In this document: one piece after another, positions 16,801-22,933 of the stretch | Position numbering within the stretch: position 1 is the stretch's first letter | Layout of the letters: every line of letters starts with the position of its first letter | Source of the DNA: Candidatus Brocadiales bacterium | Lineage (GTDB): Bacteria > Planctomycetota > Brocadiia > Brocadiales > Bathyanammoxibiaceae | Direction: 5' to 3' | Assembly (NCBI GenBank): GCA_030586765.1 | Contig: JAUQZZ010000007.1 | Span: 1 to 26,358, forward strand | Length of the DNA stretch: 26,358 bases | Made by a program: the position numbers and the translations under genes | Notes under the pieces: generated by a model | What the model saw: the letters and a program-made list of their open reading frames with translations, nothing else | Database searches by the model: none | Told to the model about the DNA's origin: nothing

Positions 16801-17539
16801 TGGCAATGGTCTGGGATTTGTCTGCTTCCAGGTCTAAGAAATTCTTCAAGGCCCACTGGACCTTTAGTTCCTTTAACCTTTGTGTGTATTCCTGATACTT
16901 TCTTGCCTTGGCGGCCTGGAGCTTTACCGAGCGGGACTGTTTTTGGACCTCTTCAACAATGTCGTTGAGGCGGAGGAGGTTTTGCTCTATTTTTTCCAGT
17001 TTGCTCATGGCCGCCTTTTTCTTGACCTTGTATTTACTTATTCCTGCAGCCTCTTCAAAGACTGACCTCCTCTCCTGGGCATTGGCCTGGAGGAGTAGGT
17101 CCACCTCACCTTGTTCTATGAGGGAATAGCAGTTAGTTCCCAGGCCAGTATCTAGGAGGAGGTCTTTAATATCCCTCAGGCGGCAGAGTTGTTTATTGAT
17201 GTAGTACTCGGATTCCCCAGAGGCGTAGAGCCTTCGGGTGATGCAGACTTCCTGGTATTCCAGGGGCAGGAGGCCCTTGTTGTTGGATATAGTGGCAGAG
17301 ACCTCGGCATATCCCAGGGAAGGACGGCTGTCGTTTCCGCTGAATATGACGTCAATCATCTCGTTGGCCCTGAGGGTTTTTGTTCCCTGTTCCCCCAGGA
17401 CCCATTTTACAGCGTCTACAACATTGCTCTTACCGCAGCCATTAGGCCCCACTACTACGGTGATGCCTGGGCTAAAGGCGAATTCCGTCTTTCCAGCGAA
17501 GGATTTGAAGCCGAAGAGTTCTAGTTTGGTGAGCTGCAT
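13865..17539 (-). CDS. smc: Chromosome segregation ATPase SMC
   Basis: SMC condenses and organises the chromosome. The 1224-residue protein (from the start chosen here) has the N-terminal head with Walker A GPNGCGKSN (residues 31-39), two long Glu/Lys-rich coiled coils, and a mid-chain hinge (DLPNALAVEAALGLKVQALI onward). The C-terminal head has the signature LSGGEKAMTAVALL and Walker B FCILDEVDAALDE. I chose ATG 17539 (MQLTKLELFGFKSFAG), which has GAGGT 7 bp upstream and the canonical SMC N-terminus. An in-frame upstream GTG at 17584 would translate the terminator hairpin and is rejected. No scpA or scpB is visible nearby. The stop converges on the plus-strand CXXC gene. Confidence 0.95.
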   Translation of the reverse strand: MQLTKLELFGFKSFAGKTEFAFSPGITVVVGPNGCGKSNVVDAVKWVLGEQGTKTLRANEMIDVIFSGNDSRPSLGYAEVSATISNNKGLLPLEYQEVCITRRLYASGESEYYINKQLCRLRDIKDLLLDTGLGTNCYSLIEQGEVDLLLQANAQERRSVFEEAAGISKYKVKKKAAMSKLEKIEQNLLRLNDIVEEVQKQSRSVKLQAAKARKYQEYTQRLKELKVQWALKNFLDLEADKSQTIARIEEVSNQDKNLLRERESLEREKTALEEKIQQRGREISQIHSQLVELEAQVYTTEDKISLETQRVEELELQKARLAHQLQSLQGRVKELRDQHLNIQESITAAEEEIHTLQELLVQREDELHQVEQESTALQQEIEKKKAQAIETLQRHSHLQNHLANITHEMETLENRKSRLEERLRGLSQELESLASSRKVLDQEREVLNQKIKELEEGIKESTSKEETLKGQTLSLEEKLSHKRHLLTAKQSRQEALKDFEARAVGIETGTKTLLEEARKEESNLSGIHGILADMVKVDLPNALAVEAALGLKVQALITQSTQDALCALGHLENTQKGRATLFPLDRQDSGANGLVVPQEEGVIAKALDLINCSEPYNHLLNKLLEKTIVVKDLATGLQLSRNCPEARLVTLKGELIEPDGSISGGGGPGQPGIISRRSELEGLEGEISLMAQEVQSLGLAKGELEKECKDLQETIAALEGSLQECQRSLLTREKEIHEQELRLKLLGEERDVNSAETLEISTLLEKLSQRDISLRRELEEVLNLGKEIEREINTSTLEFQKRQSRRAELEGELTELKVKLASKKEKRQGLGETLSYLERSIKESEVELTNSLQEIKGCEERKAQAQRDIESLSIRVKELKEKKDGLFGEKVAKEEEEKVAQAHLSQILQGIQEKEQVHSTLREQLQELRLKEKEFEIKRSDLLERVREEYQVELSSLQKAEIDWSIATPEMEELRTKIERLGHVNLEALEELDQLEIREQFLLNQREDLVKAKNSLTDIIRKINQTSRELFQKSFEDIRENFNAMFRKLFGGGKAHIYLEEGADILDAGVEIVAQPPGKELRSISLLSGGEKAMTAVALLFAIFQIKPSPFCILDEVDAALDESNINRFTHVLKEFAENSQFIVITHNKRTMTEGDTLYGITMEESGISKKIAIKLENIRVEKGTSKKVTTLEETEEQKTLNPPSTPSPPPVFVPGETGVVSGA

Positions 17540-17553
17540 GACGTTACCTCTAA

Positions 17554-17587
17554 TAAAAAAAGAGCGCCCCCGCGGAGGGGGCACTCT
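17554..17587 (-). terminator. Rho-independent terminator, 15 bp before the smc start
   Basis: On the minus strand an 11-bp stem (AGAGTGCCCCC with GGGGGCGCTCT, one T-G wobble) with a 5-base loop is followed by seven T. It would end the nrdD-nrdG-micro-gene transcript. The plus strand also has five T after the stem, so it could work both ways, though no plus-strand gene reaches it. Confidence 0.82.
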
Positions 17588-17629
17588 TTTTACAATTTAG
17601 TCCCGTTAATATAGAGACCCCTTAGAAAA

Positions 17630-17774
17630 CTACCCTTCAAGAACCTCATGAAACTCCGAAAGGTAATGCGTCATAGCCACCTGGCTATTAGTTAACTCAT
17701 TTTCTAAGGCACTGTCAACAATTTTCTTTGAGAATTTCTTACTTTTTCTTCTTTGCGGCTTTCTTCTTCGCCAT
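17630..17774 (-). pseudogene. Lysine-rich micro-gene interrupted by a frameshift in a five-A run
   Basis: ATG at 17774 has a near-perfect ribosome binding site (AAAGGAGGTG, 6 bp spacing) and encodes MAKKKAAKKKK before a TAA at 17741-17739. One base out of frame, a coding-like frame continues from the A-run (17743-17747) for 37 more residues (SKKFSKKIVDSALENELTNS and onward) to TAG at 17632-17630. That second frame has no start codon of its own before an upstream stop. A single deleted A, or a +1 shift, gives a 47-residue protein: a basic tail plus an amphipathic helix. It may be a sequencing indel, a real mutation or programmed frameshifting. It lies after nrdG and before a terminator, and I recognise no homologue. 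Confidence 0.6.
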
Positions 17775-17813
17775 ATCTCTCACCTCCTTTCGCAGATGAA
17801 ATTATAAGAAAAC

Positions 17814-17871
17814 GGATAGGCAACCCTTTCCGGGGCCGCATCCGCCTTCGGCGGAAAAGCCCCGTCTATCC
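17814..17871 (-). other. Nested hairpin in the leader of the lysine-rich micro-gene
   Basis: Three stacked stems are visible: GGATAG/CTATCC (17814-17819 with 17866-17871), CGGGGC/GCCCCG (17831-17836 with 17859-17864), and the innermost palindrome TCCGCCTTCGGCGGA (17841-17855). It lies between the nrdG stop and the micro-gene's binding site. I compared it from memory with common riboswitch cores and found no match. Confidence 0.5.
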
Positions 17872-17907
17872 TGGCTGACTGACTTTTTCAGAGGTCTCAA
17901 GATATTC

Positions 17908-18648
17908 TTACCAGTTTCGGTCTTCTAAGGGTTGAGCCTGTCCCCGGATTTGGCAATTAGGTAGATTCCCTTCACTCACTACAAGGTCTTGTAGTCTCTT
18001 CAGTTCTTCCATGGGATAGGGTCTAACCCTTAACATCTTTGGGTCCAAACAGTTAGCTGGCCTAAAGGACTGGAGGACGTATCTCTTTGTCCCTCTTAGG
18101 TCTTTGGCAATCTCTAGCACCTCTGCCTCCCCCAAGAAGGGAGGGCATACTGTGGTGCGGAATTCATGCTCCAAGTGGCTTTCTATTATTATGCGTACGC
18201 TTTTTCTTAGGTTATTGAGGTTGCAGGGTCCGCCGGTTGCCTCCTGGTATTTTTCCTCCCTGAGGGGTGCCTTTATGTCCATGGCGATGCAGTCCAGGAG
18301 TCCCTCCTGGAGGAGCTCTTCCAGCAGGGCAGGGTTTGAACCATTGGTATCTAGCCTCACCTTTAATCCCAGGTCCTTTAGTATCTTTACTAGGTCCTTG
18401 AGGCCACTATGTAAGGTGGGCTCTCCCCCCGAGATTACCACACCATCTACCCATGAGATGTTCTTCTTTAGGTAAGATACAATGGCCTCCAGGGGGATGG
18501 TTTCCATATCCTGGGAGGGTTGTACGAGGTGTGGGGAGTGACAGTAGGAACAGCGAAAATTGCATCCAGGGAGGAAGATAATAGATACTATCTTCCCTTC
18601 CCACTCTATGAGGCTATTTTCTATAAAACCCTTTATAGCTACAGGCAT
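17908..18648 (-). CDS. nrdG: Anaerobic ribonucleotide reductase activating protein (radical SAM)
   Basis: NrdG uses a 4Fe-4S cluster and S-adenosylmethionine to place the glycyl radical on NrdD. The 246-residue protein has the radical-SAM motif CNFRCSYC (Cys29, Cys33, Cys36), the SAM-binding GGEPT, and a following LDTNGSNP segment. It is longer than E. coli NrdG (154 aa) and resembles the longer NrdG/PflA-like activases. It closes the set nrdD, the 100-residue gene, then nrdG, 13 bp after the small gene, so the three are probably one transcript. The striking issue is that its presumed target NrdD lacks the glycine it should activate. Confidence 0.9.
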   Translation of the reverse strand: MPVAIKGFIENSLIEWEGKIVSIIFLPGCNFRCSYCHSPHLVQPSQDMETIPLEAIVSYLKKNISWVDGVVISGGEPTLHSGLKDLVKILKDLGLKVRLDTNGSNPALLEELLQEGLLDCIAMDIKAPLREEKYQEATGGPCNLNNLRKSVRIIIESHLEHEFRTTVCPPFLGEAEVLEIAKDLRGTKRYVLQSFRPANCLDPKMLRVRPYPMEELKRLQDLVVSEGNLPNCQIRGQAQPLEDRNW

Positions 18649-18661
18649 ATCTTGTTAGTGC

Positions 18662-18964
18662 CTAGGTCCTCCCTACCATAATGGGACCGCTGTAGGAGAA
18701 GATGCCACCCATGCCGGGGGCCACATAATAGACATTAGCAAAGCCCTCCAGTCCAAACTCCTGGAGGTCCACCCTGTAGTGGGCGCCGGGTTCTTTGGGA
18801 AGGCTTTTCAATTCCTTAAGGAATTTTTCTGTAATTTCTTCCATGTCGGCATCTTCTGGAATATAGGTGTCTAGATGAAGACCGATGAGAAAATCTGACT
18901 CATGCTGGTAAATCTTTTCCTCTAATTCCTGAATATTCTTTGGAGGATTATCTATATTCCACAC
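18662..18964 (-). CDS. Unknown 100-residue protein between nrdD and nrdG
   Basis: I do not recognise this protein. The start is GTG at 18964 with an excellent AAAGGAGG 6 bp upstream, so it is a real gene. It is soluble and acidic, with no Cys, no signal and no membrane span. The first two thirds look helical (IQELEEKIYQHESDFLIG, then MEEITEKFLKELKSL). The last third is glycine-rich with small and aromatic residues (YYVAPGMGGIFSYSGPIMVG). It lies 47 bp after nrdD and 13 bp before nrdG and must be co-expressed with them. A role in reductase assembly or activation is plausible from position only. Confidence 0.75.
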   Translation of the reverse strand: MWNIDNPPKNIQELEEKIYQHESDFLIGLHLDTYIPEDADMEEITEKFLKELKSLPKEPGAHYRVDLQEFGLEGFANVYYVAPGMGGIFSYSGPIMVGRT

Positions 18965-19011
18965 GGTCAGCCTCCTTTAAATAAAGGTTAAAACTTTTAA
19001 CCCCTTAAGCT

Positions 19012-21390
19012 TTATTTGGCTGTCACTTTATGCTTTTCTGATAACTCCTTTATCTTAGAGATGTTCCAGTTGGCCAGTCTATGGTCATAGCTATCGAGCC
19101 TTTCTATGCCGAAGATGTTAGCAGTCTGGCAGTGCTCGCATCGGTTTGTAAGCCTGGGTGTCAGGCGGTTACAAACGGTGCAGATGGTGAATTCGGGAGA
19201 GATGGTAACCTGGGCCGCCTGTGTGTTCTCAAAGGTCTTACGAACTATATTCATGATACTAGAGGCAGGGGGTCTCTCCTCCCCTACAAAGGCGTGGATA
19301 ATGGCCCCGGACTCTATCAAGGTATGGAATTTACTCTGGAGGATAATCCTTGTAAGCATATCCACAGGGGCGTCAGGTCTGAGATGTACGCTGTTTGTGT
19401 AGTAGAACTCGTCTCTCTCTAGACTCCCCTTTACCAGGTCTCTGGCCTGGGGGAAGTTCCTTACATCGACCTTTGCCAGCCTTCTAGAGGCACTTTCCGC
19501 AGGAGACTCTTCCAGGGAGAATTTTAACCCATGCTTCTTGCCCGCCTCCTTCACCTTCTGATACATGAAGGCGATGACACGAAGACCCGCCTTGAGGGGT
19601 TCCTCTCCCTCGTGGAGTTCCTTGTCCATCATGTACTGGAGACACTCATTCAGCCCCAGGATGCCTACGATATAGGTGGCCTTCTGGAGGTCTACATAGG
19701 GGAAGCCGTCCAGGGCCTTTCGCCCTATCTGCCAGAGGGGCATCTCAGGGCCTGACATGAGTCGAGCGACAAATTCCTTCTTCTGCAGGTGGGCCTTGAC
19801 GGCTACCTGAATGGTATGGTCAATCTCCTTCCAGAGGCCCTCCCAGTTGCCCTTCCCAGCCCTGTAGGCGGCCTGAGGGAGGTTTACTGTTACGTTCTGG
19901 AAGCCGCAGAAGCGCATGCTCTCAGGGTGCTTTATCATGTTATCGTCTTCTATGGTGGTCCTGAGACGGCAGCAGGCGGACAGCGTCACCTCGTCCCTGT
20001 CAAAGACGAAATAGGGTACACCATTTTCACTGGCTATCTGGCAGGCGTACTGGAGGACCTGGAATTGGTCAGGCTCCCTGAAGGTGTCCTGGTTTATGTG
20101 CAGGTCACACTTGGGGAAGGCAAAGAGGTGTCCGTAGCGGTCGCCTTCTCGCCAGACGTCTAGGAGGGACAGGGTGAAGCGCCTGGCAGTCTCGGCATAC
20201 TCCCCGTAGGTCTTTCCTGTGTATTTTCCTCCCGGACCTATAGCGGGTATCTTCTTTAGATAATTTGGAATCCCTGTGTGGACATTGAAGTCCAGGAACA
20301 GGGTTTGCCCTCCACGGGAGAAGGCGCTCTGGGAGCAGCTGAAGATGAGATGCTGGGCCTCCTGGCGCATCTCATTATAGTTCATCCCTTCCAGGAAGGG
20401 GGCATACATTATATTTATATAGCCTACCCCCAGGGCCCCTGCATAATAGGCCTGCATAGAGGCCAGGAAGGTGTTCAGATGGCCTGTTAAGGTGCGGGCA
20501 TGTTTTGCCGGGGCAGAACATGTGTCCAGGTTATCTAGCTGTAGCCCGTATTTCTTTAGATATTCGATAGAGTGTGATGAGCAGTACACCCTGGTGGGAT
20601 AGCCCAGGTCGTGGAGGTGGACGGCCCCTGAGAGGTGCATCTCTGATACGTCCCTGGAAAAGACCTCCTGCAGGGCGTATTGCTTCAGGGTATTTTCTGC
20701 GATGGCCAGGTTAATGGCCTCTGGGTTATTGGTGGCAATATTGCTATTTTCGTTGTTTTTAGAGAATACAAGTTTTTCCAGGTCATACTTAGGCATGCCA
20801 ATGGTGGCCTGCTTCTTTAGCTGGGTCTCATAGCCCCTCTCAAAGAGTTCGTTATCTACCAGTTCCCTGATGAGGGTGGTGGAGATGCGGTGGATTCCTG
20901 AGTCAAAGATCCTCTTTTCTACAGCGCTGGCAATCTCCAGGGCCTCGTCCAGGGGAAGGCCAGCCTCTTTCTCCAGGGCCAGGGCTATCTTGCCCTTGTT
21001 CCAGGGAGATGTCTCGTCTCTGGTGTCGGTATCTACCAGAAGGGCCAGGTCTGTGGTGTCCCTACCCTTTTTGACCTTTTTTCTTACCTTTATGGTCTCC
21101 CTGAGCCTGGAGCGCTTATCTCTGTAGAGGATGTAGGCCTTGGCAGTCTTGGCATGGCCTGTTTCTATCAGTATCTTTTCTACCTGGTCCTGGATGTCTT
21201 CTATCCCAGGAATCTTGCCATCGAATTGTTTCTCCAGGTAGAAGGTCACCATCTCTGCCAGTTCCTCGGCCATGGCCCTATCATCACCGCCCACGGCCCG
21301 GACTGCCTTGAATATGGCATCGGCTATCTTGGTCGTGTCAAAGGGAACTAACCTACCATCTCTCTTGCGGACTGTGTGTAGAGGGCTCAC
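19012..21390 (-). CDS. nrdD: Anaerobic ribonucleoside-triphosphate reductase, with Ser at the glycyl-radical site
   Basis: Class III reductase makes dNTPs without oxygen. I chose GTG 21390 (792 residues) because GGAG lies 7 bp upstream; a TTG at 21426 would add 12 residues but has no binding site. An N-terminal ATP-cone (about residues 7-100, VRKRDGRLVPFD) gives allosteric control. A second cone-like helical stretch follows (about 130-195), then the barrel with CSAPAKHARTLTGHL, SQSAFSRGGQT, SACCRLRT and QNVTVNLP. Near the C-terminus a zinc site is present (Cys737, Cys740, Cys751, Cys754). The expected radical motif R-x-x-G-Y reads R-L-D-S-Y: codon 19092-19090 is AGC (Ser767) where Gly (GGC) is needed. 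The rest of the motif (ANWNISKIKEL) aligns normally, so the gene is otherwise intact. Confidence 0.93.
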   Translation of the reverse strand: MSPLHTVRKRDGRLVPFDTTKIADAIFKAVRAVGGDDRAMAEELAEMVTFYLEKQFDGKIPGIEDIQDQVEKILIETGHAKTAKAYILYRDKRSRLRETIKVRKKVKKGRDTTDLALLVDTDTRDETSPWNKGKIALALEKEAGLPLDEALEIASAVEKRIFDSGIHRISTTLIRELVDNELFERGYETQLKKQATIGMPKYDLEKLVFSKNNENSNIATNNPEAINLAIAENTLKQYALQEVFSRDVSEMHLSGAVHLHDLGYPTRVYCSSHSIEYLKKYGLQLDNLDTCSAPAKHARTLTGHLNTFLASMQAYYAGALGVGYINIMYAPFLEGMNYNEMRQEAQHLIFSCSQSAFSRGGQTLFLDFNVHTGIPNYLKKIPAIGPGGKYTGKTYGEYAETARRFTLSLLDVWREGDRYGHLFAFPKCDLHINQDTFREPDQFQVLQYACQIASENGVPYFVFDRDEVTLSACCRLRTTIEDDNMIKHPESMRFCGFQNVTVNLPQAAYRAGKGNWEGLWKEIDHTIQVAVKAHLQKKEFVARLMSGPEMPLWQIGRKALDGFPYVDLQKATYIVGILGLNECLQYMMDKELHEGEEPLKAGLRVIAFMYQKVKEAGKKHGLKFSLEESPAESASRRLAKVDVRNFPQARDLVKGSLERDEFYYTNSVHLRPDAPVDMLTRIILQSKFHTLIESGAIIHAFVGEERPPASSIMNIVRKTFENTQAAQVTISPEFTICTVCNRLTPRLTNRCEHCQTANIFGIERLDSYDHRLANWNISKIKELSEKHKVTAK

Positions 21391-21461
21391 GGGGGGTTCT
21401 CCAGTTTTATAGGCTGTTTTTCTCAATAAAATTCAACGATGGCTACCCATCCCCAACTCAG

Positions 21462-21746
21462 CTAGACAGGGACTTTGTAGTTGTAAGGAATTCTTTTGTT
21501 CCACCGTTCCACCTTCTTTTGGTCGTATGGGTAAACCTCAAAACTTATCTTTGCAACACTTCCTTTTTCAACACTACTTCCTCCGGAAGCGACAAAAATT
21601 TTCAAATTACCATCCATTTTCTCTGTTCTACTTACGGATATTTCAAATTTTATTGGACCATTGAGATCTCTTTTCTCTATCTCAATACCAGCCTCAATAT
21701 CAGCTATTACCTTTTGTACAAATTCTTTTAGTTCGATTTGCTCCAT
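21462..21746 (-). CDS. Small trypco2-like protein
   Basis: This 94-residue protein has the pattern I associate with the trypsin-co-occurring domain 2 (trypco2): an N-terminal helix (ELKEFVQKVIADIEAGIEIE), a strand ending GPIKFEISVSRTE, a turn, a KIFVASGG strand and a final KISFEVYPYDQ strand. Such domains are usually found with trypsin-like peptidases or in predicted conflict systems; no such partner is visible here. I prefer ATG 21746, with GAGGTG about 9 bp upstream, over an in-frame GTG at 21758 that overlaps that site. It lies 71 bp before the nrdD start. Base composition here is more A/T-rich than in neighbouring genes, consistent with a recent arrival. Family call from memory. Confidence 0.6.
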   Translation of the reverse strand: MEQIELKEFVQKVIADIEAGIEIEKRDLNGPIKFEISVSRTEKMDGNLKIFVASGGSSVEKGSVAKISFEVYPYDQKKVERWNKRIPYNYKVPV

Positions 21747-21780
21747 GTAATTCAACACCTCACAGAGATTAACTATTGCT

Positions 21781-21830
21781 GTAGGGCAAACCTTTAGGTT
21801 TGCGCAGGCAAGGCTAAAGCCTTGCCCTAC
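21781..21830. repeat. GTAG-headed REP pair, copy E
   Basis: Two inverted GTAGGGC units have perfect stems GCAAACC/GGTTTGC and GCAAGGC/GCCTTGC, both with TTTA loops. It is a clear relative of copy A near the RAYT. Confidence 0.75.
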
Positions 21831-21846
21831 CTACACGATGAAAATT

Positions 21847-21898
21847 GTAGTGGCAGAGCTTGCTCTGCAAAACCTGGTCGAGCGAGCTCAACCGCTAC
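21847..21898. repeat. GTAG-headed REP pair, copy F
   Basis: The GTAGTGG and GTAGCGG units face each other with stems GCAGAG/CTCTGC (CTTG loop) and GGTTGAG/CTCGACC (one wobble). It lies beside copy E in the spacer before the trypco2-like gene. Confidence 0.7.
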
Positions 21899-21928
21899 AG
21901 GTCTAATCTTAGACTACGGAGATAATCC

Positions 21929-22075
21929 TCATCTCTTTGTGCTCTCAGGGCCTTTTGTCTCTTCTTTTAAGATATCCTTCCTCGTCTGCCAGAGGGACTT
22001 TCCCTTGCCCTCCCTGAGGCGCCTGGCTATGGTCTTGAGAAAGCGGTCTTCCTTCTTTTCCGATGGACTACCCAT
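21929..22075 (-). CDS. Small basic ORF of 48 residues
   Basis: ATG at 22075 overlaps the stop codon of a leader ORF (TAATG). The product is 48 residues and highly charged: MGSPSEKKEDRFLKTIARRL at the start, then a Trp-containing helix (SLWQTRKDILKEE) and a KGPESTKR tail. AGGAG lies only 3 bp before the ATG, so initiation is probably coupled to the leader. The long open frame with an amphipathic helix suggests a real gene, but I recognise no family. It could bind nucleic acid, judged only by charge. It sits between nrdR and the trypco2-like gene. Confidence 0.45.
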   Translation of the reverse strand: MGSPSEKKEDRFLKTIARRLREGKGKSLWQTRKDILKEETKGPESTKR

Positions 22076-22107
22076 TATCTCCTGGCTTTCTTATCTGCCT
22101 TCTTCAT
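22075..22107 (-). CDS. Ten-residue basic leader ORF
   Basis: MKKADKKARR follows a near-perfect ribosome binding site (AAAGGAGGTGATT, about 22112-22124), almost identical to the one before the lysine-rich ORF at 17774. Its stop overlaps the next start (TAATG), the classic layout of a translationally coupled leader peptide. Confidence 0.4.
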   Translation of the reverse strand: MKKADKKARR

Positions 22108-22159
22108 CTCAATCACCTCCTTTGGTTACAAAGGTAGATTTTTACATCTGTCCTGCGAA

Positions 22160-22185
22160 GGGCAGGTCAGGAGACCTGCCCCTAC
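22160..22185 (-). repeat. Single GTAG-headed REP unit
   Basis: On the minus strand, GTAGGG is followed by a perfect 8-bp stem GGCAGGTC/GACCTGCC with a TCCT loop. A smaller dyad TAGGTC-TTTTT-GACCTA lies just to its right (about 22192-22208). Confidence 0.6.
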
Positions 22186-22205
22186 CCCGCCTAGGTCAAA
22201 AAGAC

Positions 22206-22322
22206 CTAACCCCCTCCCCTTCCTATAAAGGTAATCTTCTTAGAATAGACAAGGGGTTGCGAGTCCTTTTTAAGGTAGTTTCTGTCCTTCTTTTTTTCTT
22301 GTGAAGGCTCGGTTTTTGCCAT
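22206..22322 (-). CDS. Possible small ORF of 38 residues
   Basis: ATG at 22322 follows AGAGGAGAG and overlaps the stop of a two-codon ORF (ATG-TAT-TGATG). The product begins MAKTEPSQEKKKDRNYLKKD, is lysine-rich and ends in GRGGG inside a palindromic repeat. Coding status is uncertain. It is listed because it shares its basic start and stop-start overlap with the ORFs at 22107/22075. It lies between nrdR and those ORFs. Confidence 0.28.
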   Translation of the reverse strand: MAKTEPSQEKKKDRNYLKKDSQPLVYSKKITFIGRGGG

Positions 22323-22421
22323 CAATACATCTCTCCTCTAGGTCTGCTTCTTATAGCAAGTCCAAAGATTGTGCCAAAGACAGGCTAGCCTCTGGCGCGC
22401 CTGTACTACCCACTTCTGTTT

Positions 22422-22916
22422 TTATCTCCTCTTCCCTGTAGCATTCTCTTTCTTCCCAGGGGCCATGAGGGGCTTTACCTCCTCCATGAACTCAGAGATG
22501 TCCTTGAATTCCTTATAGACAGAGGCAAAGCGGACATAGGCCACGTGGTCAAGGGTCTTGAGTTTCTGCATCACCAGTTCGCCGAGGTACTTCGAGTTTA
22601 CCTCCCTATCAAACTTGTTATATATATCCCTTTCTATCTCGGAGACGGCGTTATCTATGGCTTCCGTGGGTACCGGCCTCTTCTCGCAGGCCTTCTCTAT
22701 CCCAGCGCGAATCTTATTACGGTCGAAGGGCACACGGCGGCCATCCTTCTTTACCACCTTGAGGGGTGTCTCCTCTATCCTCTCATAAGTGGTGTAACGC
22801 CTCTTGCAGTTCAGGCACTCGCGCCTCCTCTTTACGTTGAGCCCATCGGAGGAGGGCCTGGAGTTTATTACCTTATCATTATCCTGCTTGCAAAAGGGAC
22901 ACTGCATAAAGAACAT
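22422..22916 (-). CDS. nrdR: Transcriptional repressor of ribonucleotide reductase genes
   Basis: NrdR senses ATP/dATP through an ATP-cone and represses nrd genes by binding paired NrdR boxes. The 164-residue protein has the N-terminal zinc ribbon (Cys6, Cys9, Cys34, Cys37: CPFC, then CLNC), the DNA-contacting RRRE and YTTYER segments, and an ATP-cone (about residues 50-140; VVKKDGRRVPFDRNKI). The true start may be the Met at residue 4 (MQCPFC), the usual NrdR beginning; neither ATG has a good binding site, so it may be coupled to the HNH gene, which stops 17 bp upstream. Two NrdR-box-like sites lie in the promoter of this transcript, implying autoregulation and control of nrdD-nrdG downstream. 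Confidence 0.95.
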   Translation of the reverse strand: MFFMQCPFCKQDNDKVINSRPSSDGLNVKRRRECLNCKRRYTTYERIEETPLKVVKKDGRRVPFDRNKIRAGIEKACEKRPVPTEAIDNAVSEIERDIYNKFDREVNSKYLGELVMQKLKTLDHVAYVRFASVYKEFKDISEFMEEVKPLMAPGKKENATGKRR

Positions 22917-22933
22917 TTAAGAGTTCATGGTTT

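Noticed and set aside
17540..17584. Upstream GTG start for smc adding 15 residues
   Set aside because: These codons cover a terminator hairpin and T-tract; the ATG at 17539 has a good binding site and gives the standard SMC N-terminus.
17814..17871. Possible c-di-GMP (GEMM-type) riboswitch, because of a GGCAACC stretch on the plus strand
   Set aside because: The other conserved riboswitch segments are missing and it faces the wrong way for any gene.
21391..21426. TTG start for nrdD adding 12 residues
   Set aside because: No ribosome binding site precedes it, whereas GTG 21390 has GGAG at 7 bp and begins close to the ATP-cone.
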